DNA from: Adiantum capillus-veneris
Lineage: Eukaryota; Streptophyta; Polypodiopsida; Polypodiales; Pteridaceae
Assembly: GCA_014529385.2 (NCBI GenBank)
Contig: CM043944.1
Location: forward strand, 169,023,740 to 169,087,739
Reading direction: 5' to 3'
Length of the DNA stretch: 64,000 bases
Shown here in pieces: positions 10,701 through 22,300 of this stretch. A program made the position numbers and the translations under genes. Under the pieces are notes generated by a model that did not search any database, was not told where the DNA came from, and was given only the letters and a program-made list of their open reading frames with translations. How positions within the stretch are numbered: the stretch's first letter is position 1; each line of letters begins with the position of its first letter.

Positions 10701-13700
10701 ATGGCATCTTCTCAAAGTGAGACTCTTTACAACATAAAGAAGCTGGATGGCATAAACTTTCCATTCTGGAAGAAGCAGATTTGGCAGGTTTTGGTGCAGA
10801 AAAAACAAGTGAAGCCACTGAAGCTCAAAGGGGAGAGACCAGAAGGTATGGTTGAAGATGAGTGGGAAGAGCTTGACGAGTTAGCTTGTTCCACAATCAT
10901 GCTGACACTGGCAGAAAATGTTTACTTCAACGTAGCAGAAGAGACTACAGCGTATGGCGTATGGCAAAAGCTATGTGGTATGTACGAGAAACAAAGTGCT
11001 GCTTCTCAGATTTACTGGCTCAAGAAATTGGTGGATTTGAAGATGAAGGAAGGGACAGCCATGTCAAATCATCTGAATGAATTTCACACAATTTTCAGCC
11101 AGTTAACAGCACAGGAGATAGTCTTTCCAGATTCAGTGAAGGCTATGTTTCTCTTAATCACTTTGCCAGACAGTTGGGATACTTTTCGTACAGCGTTAAG
11201 TAATTCTGTCGCGCCAGAAGGTCTTACAAGTGCCAATGTAGAAGGCAGCTTGCTCACAGAGGAAGTGAACAGGAAGAACATTGACAAAGGCAAAGGCAAT
11301 AGTGCTTTGGTCGTTCGAGGGAGACAACAGTTTAAAGAGAAGAAGGGTAAGAAGGCACAAAACCGAAGTAAGTCTCGTGATTCGAAGTCAAAGGATGACA
11401 TAGAATGCTACCATTGTGGCAAGAAGGGTCACATGAAGCGAGACTGTACAAAGTGGAAACAAGAAAAAGGAAAAACAAAGAGTTCTGAGCAAGATGAAAA
11501 GAAGAGTTTAGTGAAGATTGAAGAGGTGAATGTCACAGGATTTGGTTCAGACAGTGATTCTGGTATAGCAGCTGGTGACATCTTCCTTACAAGCAATCTT
11601 GATTCTGTTTTCTTGACTGCAGAGGATGGACATGCTATGAGTGATTGGATTATCGACTCAGGGGCATCTTTACATGTTTCTCCGCACAAAGAGTGGTTTA
11701 TATCATATGTGGCTACTAAAGATTATGTCAGACTTGGCAATGAGCAGGTTTGTGACATACTTGGAGTGGGAGATGTGCAGTTGAAGTTTTAGAATGGCTC
11801 TTCTTTATGGCTCAAGAATGTCAGACACGTTCCAGCAATCCGAAAGAGCTTGATTAGTACAGGGAAGTTGGATGATGCGGGTTATGTGACAGTTTTTGGG
11901 AACAACGCTTGGAAGATCTCCAAAGGTTCGATGACTGTAGCACATGGCAGCAAGTCAGGAACTCTGTACACTTTACATGTTTCAGAGGTTAAAAACCATG
12001 TAATTAATGTGATTGAGCAGCCAAGTGTGTCACTGTGGCATCGTAGGTTGGGACATATGTCAAAAAGAGGAATGGAAATACTTTCTCATTATGGTTATTT
12101 GCCTGGCTTTTCATTTCAAGATTTCGAGTTTTGTGAGCATTGTGTTTATGGTAAGCAAACACAGGAACCGCACAGATCAAAGAGGAATCGTAGGGACGAA
12201 CAGTTAGCTCTTGTACACAGTGATCTATGCGGACCAATGCCTAGTTTGTCACTAGGGGGAGCAGCGTACTTTTGTACATTCATAGATGACTATTCTCGCA
12301 AAGTATGGGTTTACTTCTTGAAGCACAAGGATGAGGTGCTCAAGGTCTTTAAGACATTCTTGCAGCTGGTGGAGAATCAGAGTGGTCAGAAGCTGAAGTG
12401 CTTGAGAACTGACAATGGTGGAGAGTACGTTTCCAAAGCTTTTCAAGACTTTTGTGAAGCAAAAGGGATTAAGCGAGAACTTACTGCACCATATAATCCT
12501 TCACAGAATGGGGTTGCAGAACGTATGAATAGGACCATACAAGAGAAGGTCAGAAGCATGTTGTCAAATGCTGAGTTGCCTGATGGATTTTGGGCGGAAG
12601 CAGTGGCTACAGCAGTCCATTTGATCAACAGGTCTCCTAGTAGGGTTCTGGATAAGAGTGCAGTGGCCGAGATGCTATGGTCAGGCAAGGCACCTTCGTA
12701 TAAGCATCTCAGAGTCTTTGGTTGTGAAGCTTATAGCCATATTCCTAAGGAGTTCAGAAATAAGTTAGAACCAAAGAGCAAGAAGTGTATATTTCTTGGC
12801 TACGGAGAATCGGGCGAGATGGGTTACCGGCTTTGGGATCCTGAGTCCAGAAAGCTTATTCGTAGCAATGATGTGCATTTCAATGAAGCCAAGTTTCACG
12901 CTAAGCCAGAGAAGACAGAGGAGATCAGAAGAGTTGTCTTCAGGGAAGATGGACCTAGTGCTAGCACATCAAGACAGCATGGTCAGGCTCAGGAACAGCC
13001 TATAGTGGCTAGAGAGGCAGAATCAGTTGTGGTGAGACGTTCTGAGCGTGTCTCCAAACCACCTGATCGTTATGTGCCATCTCTAAATTATGTCATGCTC
13101 ACAGATTGCGGAGAACCATCTTGTTACAAGGAAGCATTACAAGTGGTTGACTCGAAAAAATGGCAGTTGGCCATGCAGTCAGAGATGACAGCTATGCATA
13201 AAAACCAGACATGGAAGTTGGTTAAATTACCACAGGGCAAAAAGGCTCTACCTTGTAAATGGGTTTACAGGTATAAGATCACCGCTCATGATAGTCAGCC
13301 AAAGTACAAAGCAAGGCTTGTTGCCAAGGGCTTTAAGCAAGAACAAGGCATTGACTTTGATGAAGTCTTCTCTCCAGTGGTCAAGATGACTACATTGAGA
13401 TGCTTTCTTGCATTGGTTGCTATATTGGATTTGGTGTTGCACCAAATGGATGTCAAGACAGCGTTCTTGCATGGTGATTTAGATGTGGAAATTTACATGT
13501 AGCAGCCAGAAGGGTTTGTTGAGAAAGGCATGGAACATTTGGTATGCCAGTTGTTAAAGAGTCTTTATGGCTTAAAACAATCACCGAGGGCATGGTACCA
13601 TAAGTTCCACCAGTTTATGCTTTCTCAAGGCTACAAACGTAGTGAGTTCGATCACTGTCTATATACAAAGAATGCTAAGGATGGCAGTTGGTTGATCCTT

Positions 13701-14518
13701 ATTTTGTATGTGGATGACATGTTGATTGCTGGAAAACACTTGGAAGAAATTTCAGCTTTGAAGTCAAAGATGGCAAAATCGTTTGACATGAAAGACATGG
13801 GTGAGGCAAGTCATATACTTGGTATGCGCATTGAGAGAGACAGATCAAAGAAGTTGATTTGGTTATCTCAAACAGAGTATATTGACAAGGTTTTGCAACG
13901 TTTCAATATGGAGAAGGGAAAGGCATTGAGTGTTCCATTGCCACCATATGTGAAACTTAGCAAACAAGATTGTCCTGTGTCTGAGGAAGAAAAGGCTGAA
14001 ATGGATAAGATTCCATATGCGTCTGCAGTGGGTAGTTTGATGTATGCAATGATTGCTACACGTCCGGATATTGCATTTGCAGTGGGAGTGGTTAGCAGAT
14101 ATATGTCAAATCCCGGCAAGAAACATTGGGAGGCAGTGAAAGGTATCATGAGATACTTAAAACATACAAAGAGTATGCGCATATGCTATGGTAGTCAGGA
14201 TTTGAGTGTCAGAGGATACACTAACTCAGATTATGCAGGAGACTTGGATAAGAGGAGATCTACATCAGGCTATGTCTTTACACTGGCTGGAGGTGCCATA
14301 TCATGGCGATCTCGATTACAAGATTGTGTTACGCAGTCTACTACAGAAGCTGAGTGTGTTGCAGCAAATGAGGCATGCAAAGAAGCTATTTGGCTTGGTA
14401 GATTGGTTGCAGACTTGGGAATCAAAGTAGATATGCCAGAGTTATATTGTGATAGTCAAAGTGCTATACAATTGGCAAAGAATTCAGTGTTCCATTCGAA
14501 GACTAAGCATATTGATAT
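10701..14518 (+). pseudogene. Ty1/copia gag-pol (copia 2), nearly open, cut in RNase H
   Basis: A single reading frame from ATG 10701, interrupted only by TAG at 11790 and TAG at 13500. The order is Gag; an intact zinc knuckle CYHCGKKGHMKRDC (about 11406-11447); protease DSGA (about 11655-11666); integrase zinc region (RRLGHMSKRGM, CEHCVYGKQ) and Asp-Asp-Glu regions HSDLCGP, RTDNGGEY and NGVAERM; reverse transcriptase with MDVKTAFLHGDL, SLYGLKQSP and YVDDMLI (about 13707); and RNase H with DYAGD, TTEAE and YCDSQSA. It ends at KHID where a gypsy LTR starts at 14519. The rest of RNase H (DIKYHFIREVL onward) lies inverted at 17058-17210, and both edges carry GATAT. The good state of the catalytic sites suggests a fairly young element before it was split. 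Confidence 0.9.
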
Positions 14519-14812
14519 TGTTAACCCTCACGGCTCACGCACACCCCATCACCTACGACGGACGTGTATTATGTATTTGGTAGAGTCAGGTACCGGGCTT
14601 GTCGGACCAATAGGGAAAGGTAGAGTGATCGCCGATGAGAGGCGCACTTTAACTTGGACATTCAAGGGATTAGTTGGTTAAGCATGGGCGCCCAAGTGTG
14701 AATGGGGTGAGCTCCTATAAAAGCCAACTAAACCTAATTTTTACTCATTCTCTCATTTGTGCAATAGAAGAGTGCTCTTGCTCCATCTCCATCCTCTTCT
14801 TCTTCACCTCCT

Positions 14813-14849
<37 letters not shown>

Positions 14850-14931
14850 GAGAGTGTGTGTGCGATCGAGCATTACGAAGGCACGACGGCGGCGAAGCGG
14901 TTGAGCGCGGCACGACTGCAGCTTCTTCTTC
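14519..14931 (+). repeat. First 413 bp of a gypsy LTR, split by an inversion
   Basis: It starts TGTTAACCCTCACGG right after GATAT in the copia 2 RNase H, and matches the reverse complement of 17789-17379 apart from a few substitutions and different GT/GA tract lengths. The match stops at 14931 and unrelated LINE-like sequence follows. The final 126 bp of the same LTR are at 25665-25790 in the opposite direction, and about 42 bp are missing between the two pieces. It contains TATAAAAGCC near 14717, the likely promoter of the element. Confidence 0.9.
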
Positions 14932-15650
14932 CTCTTGCCTTTGCTCGGAATTTTTGGAGTGGTAGAAGATTAGACCTTGCCTTCATCCAAAGGGGGAGTA
15001 ACATGCAAAGTAGAAGCCCCCATTAGTGGTGGATCTAGGGTTAGAGGCTTCTTTCTCATTAGAAATTTCTAGCTGAGGAACAACTGAAGGAGGCGGTTGC
15101 AAAATAGGCTCAAGACTTCCAATTGCACGTGTCCAAATTTCCCACAATAGAAACATGAATTTGCAAAATTTTTCCCCATTTGAGCTTAAAAGGGCATTTT
15201 CCAAGTTGATAGGAATACCTTCAAGGGTGGGAATATCTATGTCCCCACAACACAAAACTGATTTGTATTGGCATCAAGCTTGGGGGGACATATCACTTTC
15301 CCCACATGAGTAGCAAGCATAGGAAGAAAGTGTCCCTAGGTGCACAAAAAGTCAACTATTTCCACCCATATAGGACATTGGGATGGATTAGGCTTTCATA
15401 GTCTTTGGTAAGAGCCCATGGCAATACATGTGTCATTTGAGTACCAAAAAAAAATGGGGATAACTCAAGCAACACATTACGGGCATCAGTGTCTGCCATC
15501 AAAACTTCATAGAATCCCATGCACCGAAGTAGACACCTCAAACTGCCTGGCGTTTAAGAAGAAATTCTACCCACTGACCCTCGTCTTGTGCAGTAGGCAT
15601 CTTGCCTGGAAAGAACAAAATTATTGCATTAAGATCATACTACGCTACTA
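14932..15650 (-). pseudogene. LINE ORF1 (DUF4283-like) fragment
   Basis: On the minus strand, shifted frames read FYEVLMADTDARNVLLELSP, a VLPWALTKDY block, a stretch like ATHVGKVICPPKLDA in degraded form (YACYSCGESDMSPQA), then DIDIPTLEGIPINLENA. This pattern is the RNA-binding ORF1 of plant L1-type LINEs, recognised from general knowledge of the family. The fragment is broken by several stops. It meets the split LTR at 14931/14932. Its continuation appears to be 25791 onward, which is also LINE ORF1-like, as expected if the segment between was inverted. Confidence 0.6.
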
Positions 15651-16102
15651 GGTCCATGAGAGCTTGAAAAAGAATGAGCACTTCAATAGTGGGTTCCTGA
15701 CCCTCCCAAACATTTCATGCACCTTCAAAATATTCCAATAAACAGACTCGGATTTCACCCATTTCCAAAGACTCAGGAGCCGTTTGTTTCTTGCGTTTAT
15801 AGGAGCTGATAATGGGGCGTGCCAAAATCAGACATACACTAAAGGGAATCTAGAATTTGTAGAACCACAGTTTCGTACAAAATTCACACTAAGTATTTCT
15901 ATAAACCAAGCTCTGTACACCTGTCCACAGTTCTGTACAAAAAACACACTTCTGTACTTTCCATTGCACACTGAAGGCAAAGATATAACACACACCCTCA
16001 CTCACACATGTAAACATAGACATGCAAGGCCTTCACACATGCACACGTAGCTACAATGACACAGACACAGACACACACACACACACACACACAGACACAC
16101 AG

Positions 16103-16133
<31 letters not shown>

Positions 16134-16730
16134 CAAAACTGCTAGCGAATGTTGAAAATGCCTATTGTAGCTCGTCGGCTGCATTGACTTGCGTCAGTTT
16201 TGATGGGCTGCGAGCAAGCGAGGGTAATCTGTACTCCTTGGCATGTTGTGTAGAGGATGCGCATGGCAAAGGTTGTGCATGACACACACACACACACACA
16301 CACAACACACACACGCACGCACGCATGCACACGCACGTGCACACACACACATGTCACTTTCATTTGTGGCTTACTGTTCTGAGAATGGATACTTGCTGAT
16401 ATTTAACACTACATGGATGGTAGGTATAAGCTAAAAAAGTTTTAAGTAGGACCTGGATAGCAACTGATAGGTTTGTTGACACGTGTAGTGCGTATTGAAG
16501 GCTAACGAATTTGTTGTCTTGTTTATATGGATGTAGGTGAGGACTCTATCTTACTTAGGATCTTTTTGGCTAAGTTGATGTCCATCATGGTCAAACCTGG
16601 TCTCTTTCACTTGAGAATAAGTTGTTCTTGACTATCTTATGTACAAAACACTAGAATGATACCTCATTCTCACTACGATGAACAAAAATGAATCAAAGAC
16701 TGAGTTGTTTTTGTGCCAATCATTGTCCTT
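15651..16730. other. No recognised gene; CA/GT microsatellites
   Basis: A non-coding stretch with (CA)n at about 16071-16131 and 16283-16350. The open frames here are produced by the dinucleotide repeats. It lies between the LINE ORF1 piece and the copia LTR and could be LTR or LINE 5' sequence, but I see no matching second copy in the window. Confidence 0.5.
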
Positions 16731-16973
16731 TGTCTAAGGCCAGGTCTTTTGAACTGAAGTCGCGGAGCGGAGCGTGGGTCGACTCTCTCTCTCACACACA
16801 CACACAGTGAGCTTACACAGTACATTGCGCAGAGATCTGTTAGAAGGGTTATCTCCCAATACCTTAGTATTCACAAAGTATAAGTTAGTATATACAAAGA
16901 GTTAGAGGGAAGTGAGTTAGGCGGGCGGGCGGCCATATCCGCATAAGAGGCCACTTGGGCTTTAATCCCAACA
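16731..16973 (-). repeat. Copia 2 3' LTR, inverted; far end uncertain
   Basis: On the minus strand TAAGTGGGAGGT (16974-16985), a polypurine tract, is followed by TGTTGGGATTAAAGCCC, a typical LTR start. A TATA-like TTTGTATATAC lies inside. The distal end is a guess, because no second LTR copy is available for comparison and no 5' LTR was found near 10.7 kb. Confidence 0.5.
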
Positions 16974-17057
16974 ACCTCCCACTTAAAGTCCAATGTGGCA
17001 CTTTAAGTAACTGTAAATCTATGAACATAAATGTACAAAGATTTACGTGGCTGCCAT

Positions 17058-17210
17058 CTATCCAATGCCCAATAACTCACGACAATGCACAAAGCCCTCT
17101 CCTGGAAGTCCCTTTGTGAGTAGATCAGCAGGATTGTCCTTAGTGTGGATCTTCAGCAGTTGTATCTGCTTGTCTTCAAGTACTTCCCTAATGAAGTGAT
17201 ATTTGATATC
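17058..17210 (-). pseudogene. Copia 2 RNase H C-terminal end, inverted
   Basis: Minus-strand codons read DIKYHFIREVLEDKQIQLL, then HTKDNPADLLTKGLP and the end of the protein at 17058. This is the standard C-terminus of copia RNase H and is exactly the part missing from 10701-14518. It starts at the GATAT next to the gypsy LTR end at 17211, the same five bases found at 14514-14518, which indicates a target duplication of the gypsy insertion. Confidence 0.88.
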
Positions 17211-17460
17211 TGTGCGCTCCTTGCCGCACTGTCGAAGCAAGGGACTTGCCAATACACCGTATGCGAGCCACAAACGGCTCCAAGCACACAACAAGCCTAA
17301 ACTAGCAAGCTCAAGAGAACAAAGGGTGTGTCACTCACCGCTCTACGCTCGCCTTCGTGGTGGATTCCTCGCCGCGATGAAGAAGAAGCTGCAGTCGTGC
17401 CGCGCTCAACCGCTTCGCCGCCGTCGTGCCTTCATAATGCTCGATCGCACACACACTCTC

Positions 17461-17495
<35 letters not shown>

Positions 17496-17789
17496 AGGAG
17501 GTGAAGAAGAAGAAGATGGAGATGGAGCAAGAGCACTCTTCTATTGCACAAATGAGAGAATGAGTAAAAATTAGGTTTAGTTGGCTTTTATAGGAGCTCA
17601 CCCCATTCACACTTGGGCGCCCATGCTTAACCAACTAATCCCTTGAATGTCCAAGTTAAAGTGCGCCTCTCATCGGCGATCACTCTACCTTTCCCTATTG
17701 GTCCGACAAGCCCGGTACCTGACTCTACCAAATACATAATACACGTCCGTCGTAGGTGATGGGGTGTCCGTGAGCCGTGAGGGTTAACA
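17211..17789 (-). repeat. 3' LTR of the polymerase-less gypsy element
   Basis: On the minus strand it runs from TGTTAACCC (17789) to GCGCACA (17211), 579 bp. The polypurine tract is at 17790-17801. It contains a TATA-like TATAAAAGCC and a mixed GT/GA microsatellite. Its last 126 bp equal 25665-25790, and its first 411 bp match 14519-14931 inverted. Confidence 0.93.
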
Positions 17790-17801
17790 TGCCCCCCTTC
17801 C

Positions 17802-19395
17802 TGATGTAGATTCCGTCCTCGGAAGCTATTGAGTTGAAGCTGGTTCGTCGAGGTGGAAGAGCATTTGAGATGAATGTCCTTAGCCTTCTTCAGTCACTGC
17901 AAAATCAAACAGCATTGGCACAGTAATTGCATTCTCTTAAAAAGCATATGCAGTTTTAGGTAGACACATTGATTGGTCAAAGAATTTCAAACAATTTGTT
18001 AGCAATGAACATTAAATTGCAATGTAATCAAATGCATAAATAGATGTAAAGGTAGAAAATTAAACAAGTCTGGGGTCGCTAATTTGACGATCGAAAGGCA
18101 CTAGAGATCGAATATTAATACCATGGGTAAGCTTCTTAATTTTTAGTGGTCAATTAAGTTGTTTAATCGCGAGAGCCAAGTATTCATGTTCGAGGGCTGA
18201 CTAGAGGCTATATCTAGAAAACCTTGTAGTTAAGCTACGATAAAAGGAATTTCTCATGAAATCATCGCCTGACTGATTACTTTTTCTTTGACCCCCCAAA
18301 GTCTTTTCACATTGATTCAATTTGATGTGTGTGCTTATTTTGTATGCCTTGGGTTTTTTGCTTTTCAAGGAAAAGCGCCCACACTGGGAACCTCTAGGGC
18401 TCTAGTACCATAGGCGATACATGTGAGTGAAGTACCAAATCAAGCTGAGATTTCTCTTCCAGCTTAAAATTTTACATTGTGGCACTTTGATTTTTTGTTT
18501 GTTCATTTTCAGCATTTAAATTTTGTAACTTTGGGGGGTCATATAACACTGTTACCCTCCCCAGGCTCATCACATTAGTAAACTCCCTTTATAATACTTA
18601 AGCTAAAGGTCACTAGGGTTAAGCCCACTAGAAAGCCCTAGTACATTTCATACAATGCTGCCTAAATCGGATTAAGAACCTAAGTAACCATTGCTTATTA
18701 GGAAGGCATTCCCCATGGTATTAAGAGAAGATTTCTAATACCTAGCTTGGTCAAACTAGCTTAGTCGAACTGCTTGATTTTTAAACCTAGACAAGTGATT
18801 ATGACAAAACATTACATTGAATTAAATGTTTGATACTAAGAAAATGCGGTGAATATTATGCTACCAATCACAATCAAAGCAGACAATCATAGATGCAAAA
18901 AGATAAGGGCAATGCTAATGGACAAGAAACACCTGTTTGTGTCGATGGTCGCGCTTGATCTGAAGGTTCCATGAAGGTCCAAATCCTAACCACAGCAACA
19001 CGCTCCTGTACACACTAGGAAACAAAAAGAATACCTCCAGGAGGCACATCAGTGGGAAAAGAGAACTTCGCTAATCTCTCAACTCTAAAACAGAAACACT
19101 CCTATCGTACTAATCTTACCATCACTCAAGTGATGAGGATCAAAGGTGTTTTATGGCATAGGTTTTTGTTTCACTGTACCAGATGTGACATGTGTAGGTC
19201 TGAGTCAATGTTTTGACTTTTATTGTGTATACTCGTTTGCTAATTGCTCTTGCTCTTTTTTTTTTTTTTTTTGTGAGTATAAAGCTTTATATGTACATTC
19301 CCTAAGATTGGTGATTGAGAGGTCAGGGAAAAAGGTTGAGAGGGAAACAAATGAATGAGGACTGTCAGCAAACACTCCCCCCTTCCTTGGGTAGA
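17802..19395 (-). other. Non-coding 3' region of the polymerase-less gypsy element
   Basis: It lies between the Gag-protease stop and the polypurine tract. No ORF with retroelement motifs is seen on either strand. This is where pol would be expected in a full gypsy element, so pol is either deleted or was never part of this family. Confidence 0.7.
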
Positions 19396-22300
19396 TCATA
19401 CCTTTTGAAATGAGCTTGTCACCCTTTGAAACCAATTGTTCCAGTTGGTAATAGGTGAGGATTTTTGCCAGTAGTTTTCTATTACCCTAGGTGCCTCGTC
19501 AAGTTGCAAGGGTGGTAAGGTACTCTCCCAGGATCGAACTTGAAGTGGTTCATCAGGTGATTCTTGAACACTGGGAGGTGTGGATTCTTTTGTAGCTTCA
19601 TGGAGGTCCACTACTATAGATGGAGGCTGTGTAGAAGCTTTTACCTCTATGGATGTATTACATGATGAGCTAGACGCTTCATGGGACTCCCCCCTTCCTG
19701 AGCTAGGTGGAACAAATCGTTCTTTCTTTGGTACCCAAACTAGCTCGGGAGCGGGTGTGTAGCATTCTGTGATTTTTTTCTTTCCACGATCATTGATTCG
19801 TTTTGGAGCTACGGGATTGGGCTCACTTGGGTCAGGTGATAGGTAAGAGCACAATCTACGTTTTGGCACCCAGATTTGGTCATTCCCTTGATAGTAGCCT
19901 TGGGCTTCCAATAGTCGTTTAGGGATCCATCGCAACATTTTCTTACTTTTCTTGGAGCGAGTGGTACGTTTTTTACAAGGCTTCTGTTTTTTAGCACTAG
20001 ATATGGTCGCTAAGAAAGCTTTAGGGACCCACTTGTATGTTTTCTTGGAGCGAGTGGTACGTTTCTTACAAGGCTTCTGTTTTTTAGCACTAGATATGGT
20101 CGCTAAGAAAGCTTTAGGGACCCACTTGTATGTTTTCTTCGTTACATTAGGATGAGTCTTGTTGGAAGCGATATGCATTGCTTGTAGCATATTTAAGGGT
20201 ATAGGCATTTCATCCCCCTCAGGTGTTACCCAGGTCGTCCCCCTATTTCCCCAAGTGTCTATGGTTGATGCTAGGTGGACCCAATCCACATTGTCCGACT
20301 CAGTCATACCCGGTAACACATCCATGTAAGGAGAATCTTGGCCAATGTCTGTATCCTTCTTACAAGTGTAACAATATTGTAGTGGAGCCGAGTGAACTGT
20401 GGTGTCAGAGCGATGATCAATAATGGTTTTAGTCCCTAAGGGGTGTACCTTACCAGTCACCAAATCCACTCTAAGGACAGAGTCTTGGAATTGCAAATAG
20501 ACATGATTTTTAGACCAATCATGAACCATTTGTGCTTCCCTCATGAATGGTCGTCCTAAAATCATTTCATATGACATAAGGTGTTTAGAGAAATCCATTA
20601 CAATGAACGTATGTCGTACCTTGTGTCCTAGAACTTTGATCTTAAGATCCTTGAGCATCCCCATAGGTTTGGCTATGGTACCATTTGCCATCTTTACCAC
20701 AATGTTAGTAACACTGAGGCGGGGTTTTCCCATGGATTCCCAACAATCTTTTGTAATGATGCTAAGTCCCGCACCACCATCAAGAATTCCCTTTATAGTT
20801 AATCCCTTGGTAGTGATGGGTAGGGTCGCATTAGACTCGTCGCCTTCAAAATACTGCCCTAATTCGTTAATGGGTACCTCGATCACAGACTCGTGTCCAT
20901 CTAAGTCAAGTGATTGCACATGATTTTCCTCATCAATCATAATCGAGTCGGGCCTATTTGGTTGTGCAAACTGCGGTAATCCTGTTCGTAGCTCTCCGTT
21001 AAGGAATGCTCGAAGTGCAAGGAATAACTCAGGATCTCCATACAGCTTTGCTATGATCGTGGTTCGGACCTCAGAAGACATGAAGTCCATTAGTTTGGCA
21101 ACATTCATTGGCATTTTGCAGGGTGTAGGTCCTTGACTAGGAACTGGTGAGGATGGAATCTCATATTCCTCAATGGGATCAGGTATTCCTTCGTTAAACA
21201 TCCTTTCCAACAAGAAAGGTGTATGCTCACTTTCTGATGTCCCGTCCTCACTCCCTTCTTGGATGATACTAGATATGGCTAACGGTCTATGGTTCCTGTG
21301 GGGTGGATGAACTTGTGTGGGAAACACTGTGTCATGAATTTTGACATGCATGGGTTCTGGTTCTAGTTTCCTTTGAGTCTTCTCCACTAAACCTCTTAGA
21401 AGTTTCACCTGCTCAATCTCATCTACTGGGTTTGGGTACGTCCCAATCTTCTTTTTACGATTTTTCCCTTTTTGCCCCTGCGGTTTATCTTGGGGGTCTT
21501 GGATTGGATTTGGAAACACTTGTGGTGTTTTCAGAGGCTCTTTATGGTTTTCTCTCATTCGGTTTTCATTTGGTTCCATGTTACGGTTTTCTTTGTCGGT
21601 CTTTCTCTTTGTGGTATTGGTTATAGTCTCCATTGTCTCGACTGAATCTGAATCATCCTCGAGGTCATTCATATACACGGGGTCATCTCTTGTTCCTATG
21701 TTTGTTTTGGAACTTGGCTTTGAATTTCCCGTATTCTGCAACCTCTTCCTTCGTGTCTTCTTTTTCTTTGCTTGGATAACTGACGCAGTATCTCTCTCTT
21801 CGAGGATATGGCCTGGCCCTTGAAGCATGGACCGTGTAATCGCATAAGCGGGTGCGACGGGTGGTATTGGCGATGTCACACTAGCAATTTCGACCAAATT
21901 TAGGGGTGTGATTTTAGGCGCATTTGGGTTATAGGGGCATTGGGCAATCAAGTGATCTATGCCACAACGATTACATGTGAGTATTGGCATTGCAGACGTG
22001 CTCCCTTGATTCATTTGCATCTGTGCAGCATTCTTTTGCAGCCTAACAGGGCACTCCGCTGCTCGATGTGGTCCACCACACTCGTAGCATTGAAGAGGTG
22101 GCCTCCTAGCCTGGGTGTTGATATTTTGACCTCTGGATGCGAGAGCAGCAGCTTGATAAACCGGCTTGACTTGTCCCCAACAATCTTCCATGTAGTATAT
22201 AGGACACTCTTCCAATGTATCAAGACCGTAGGCAATACTAGTGTCTATTTTCTCCTCACAGCCATCTGGATAAGCATTTGATGGCTCGCAACCCACTTGG

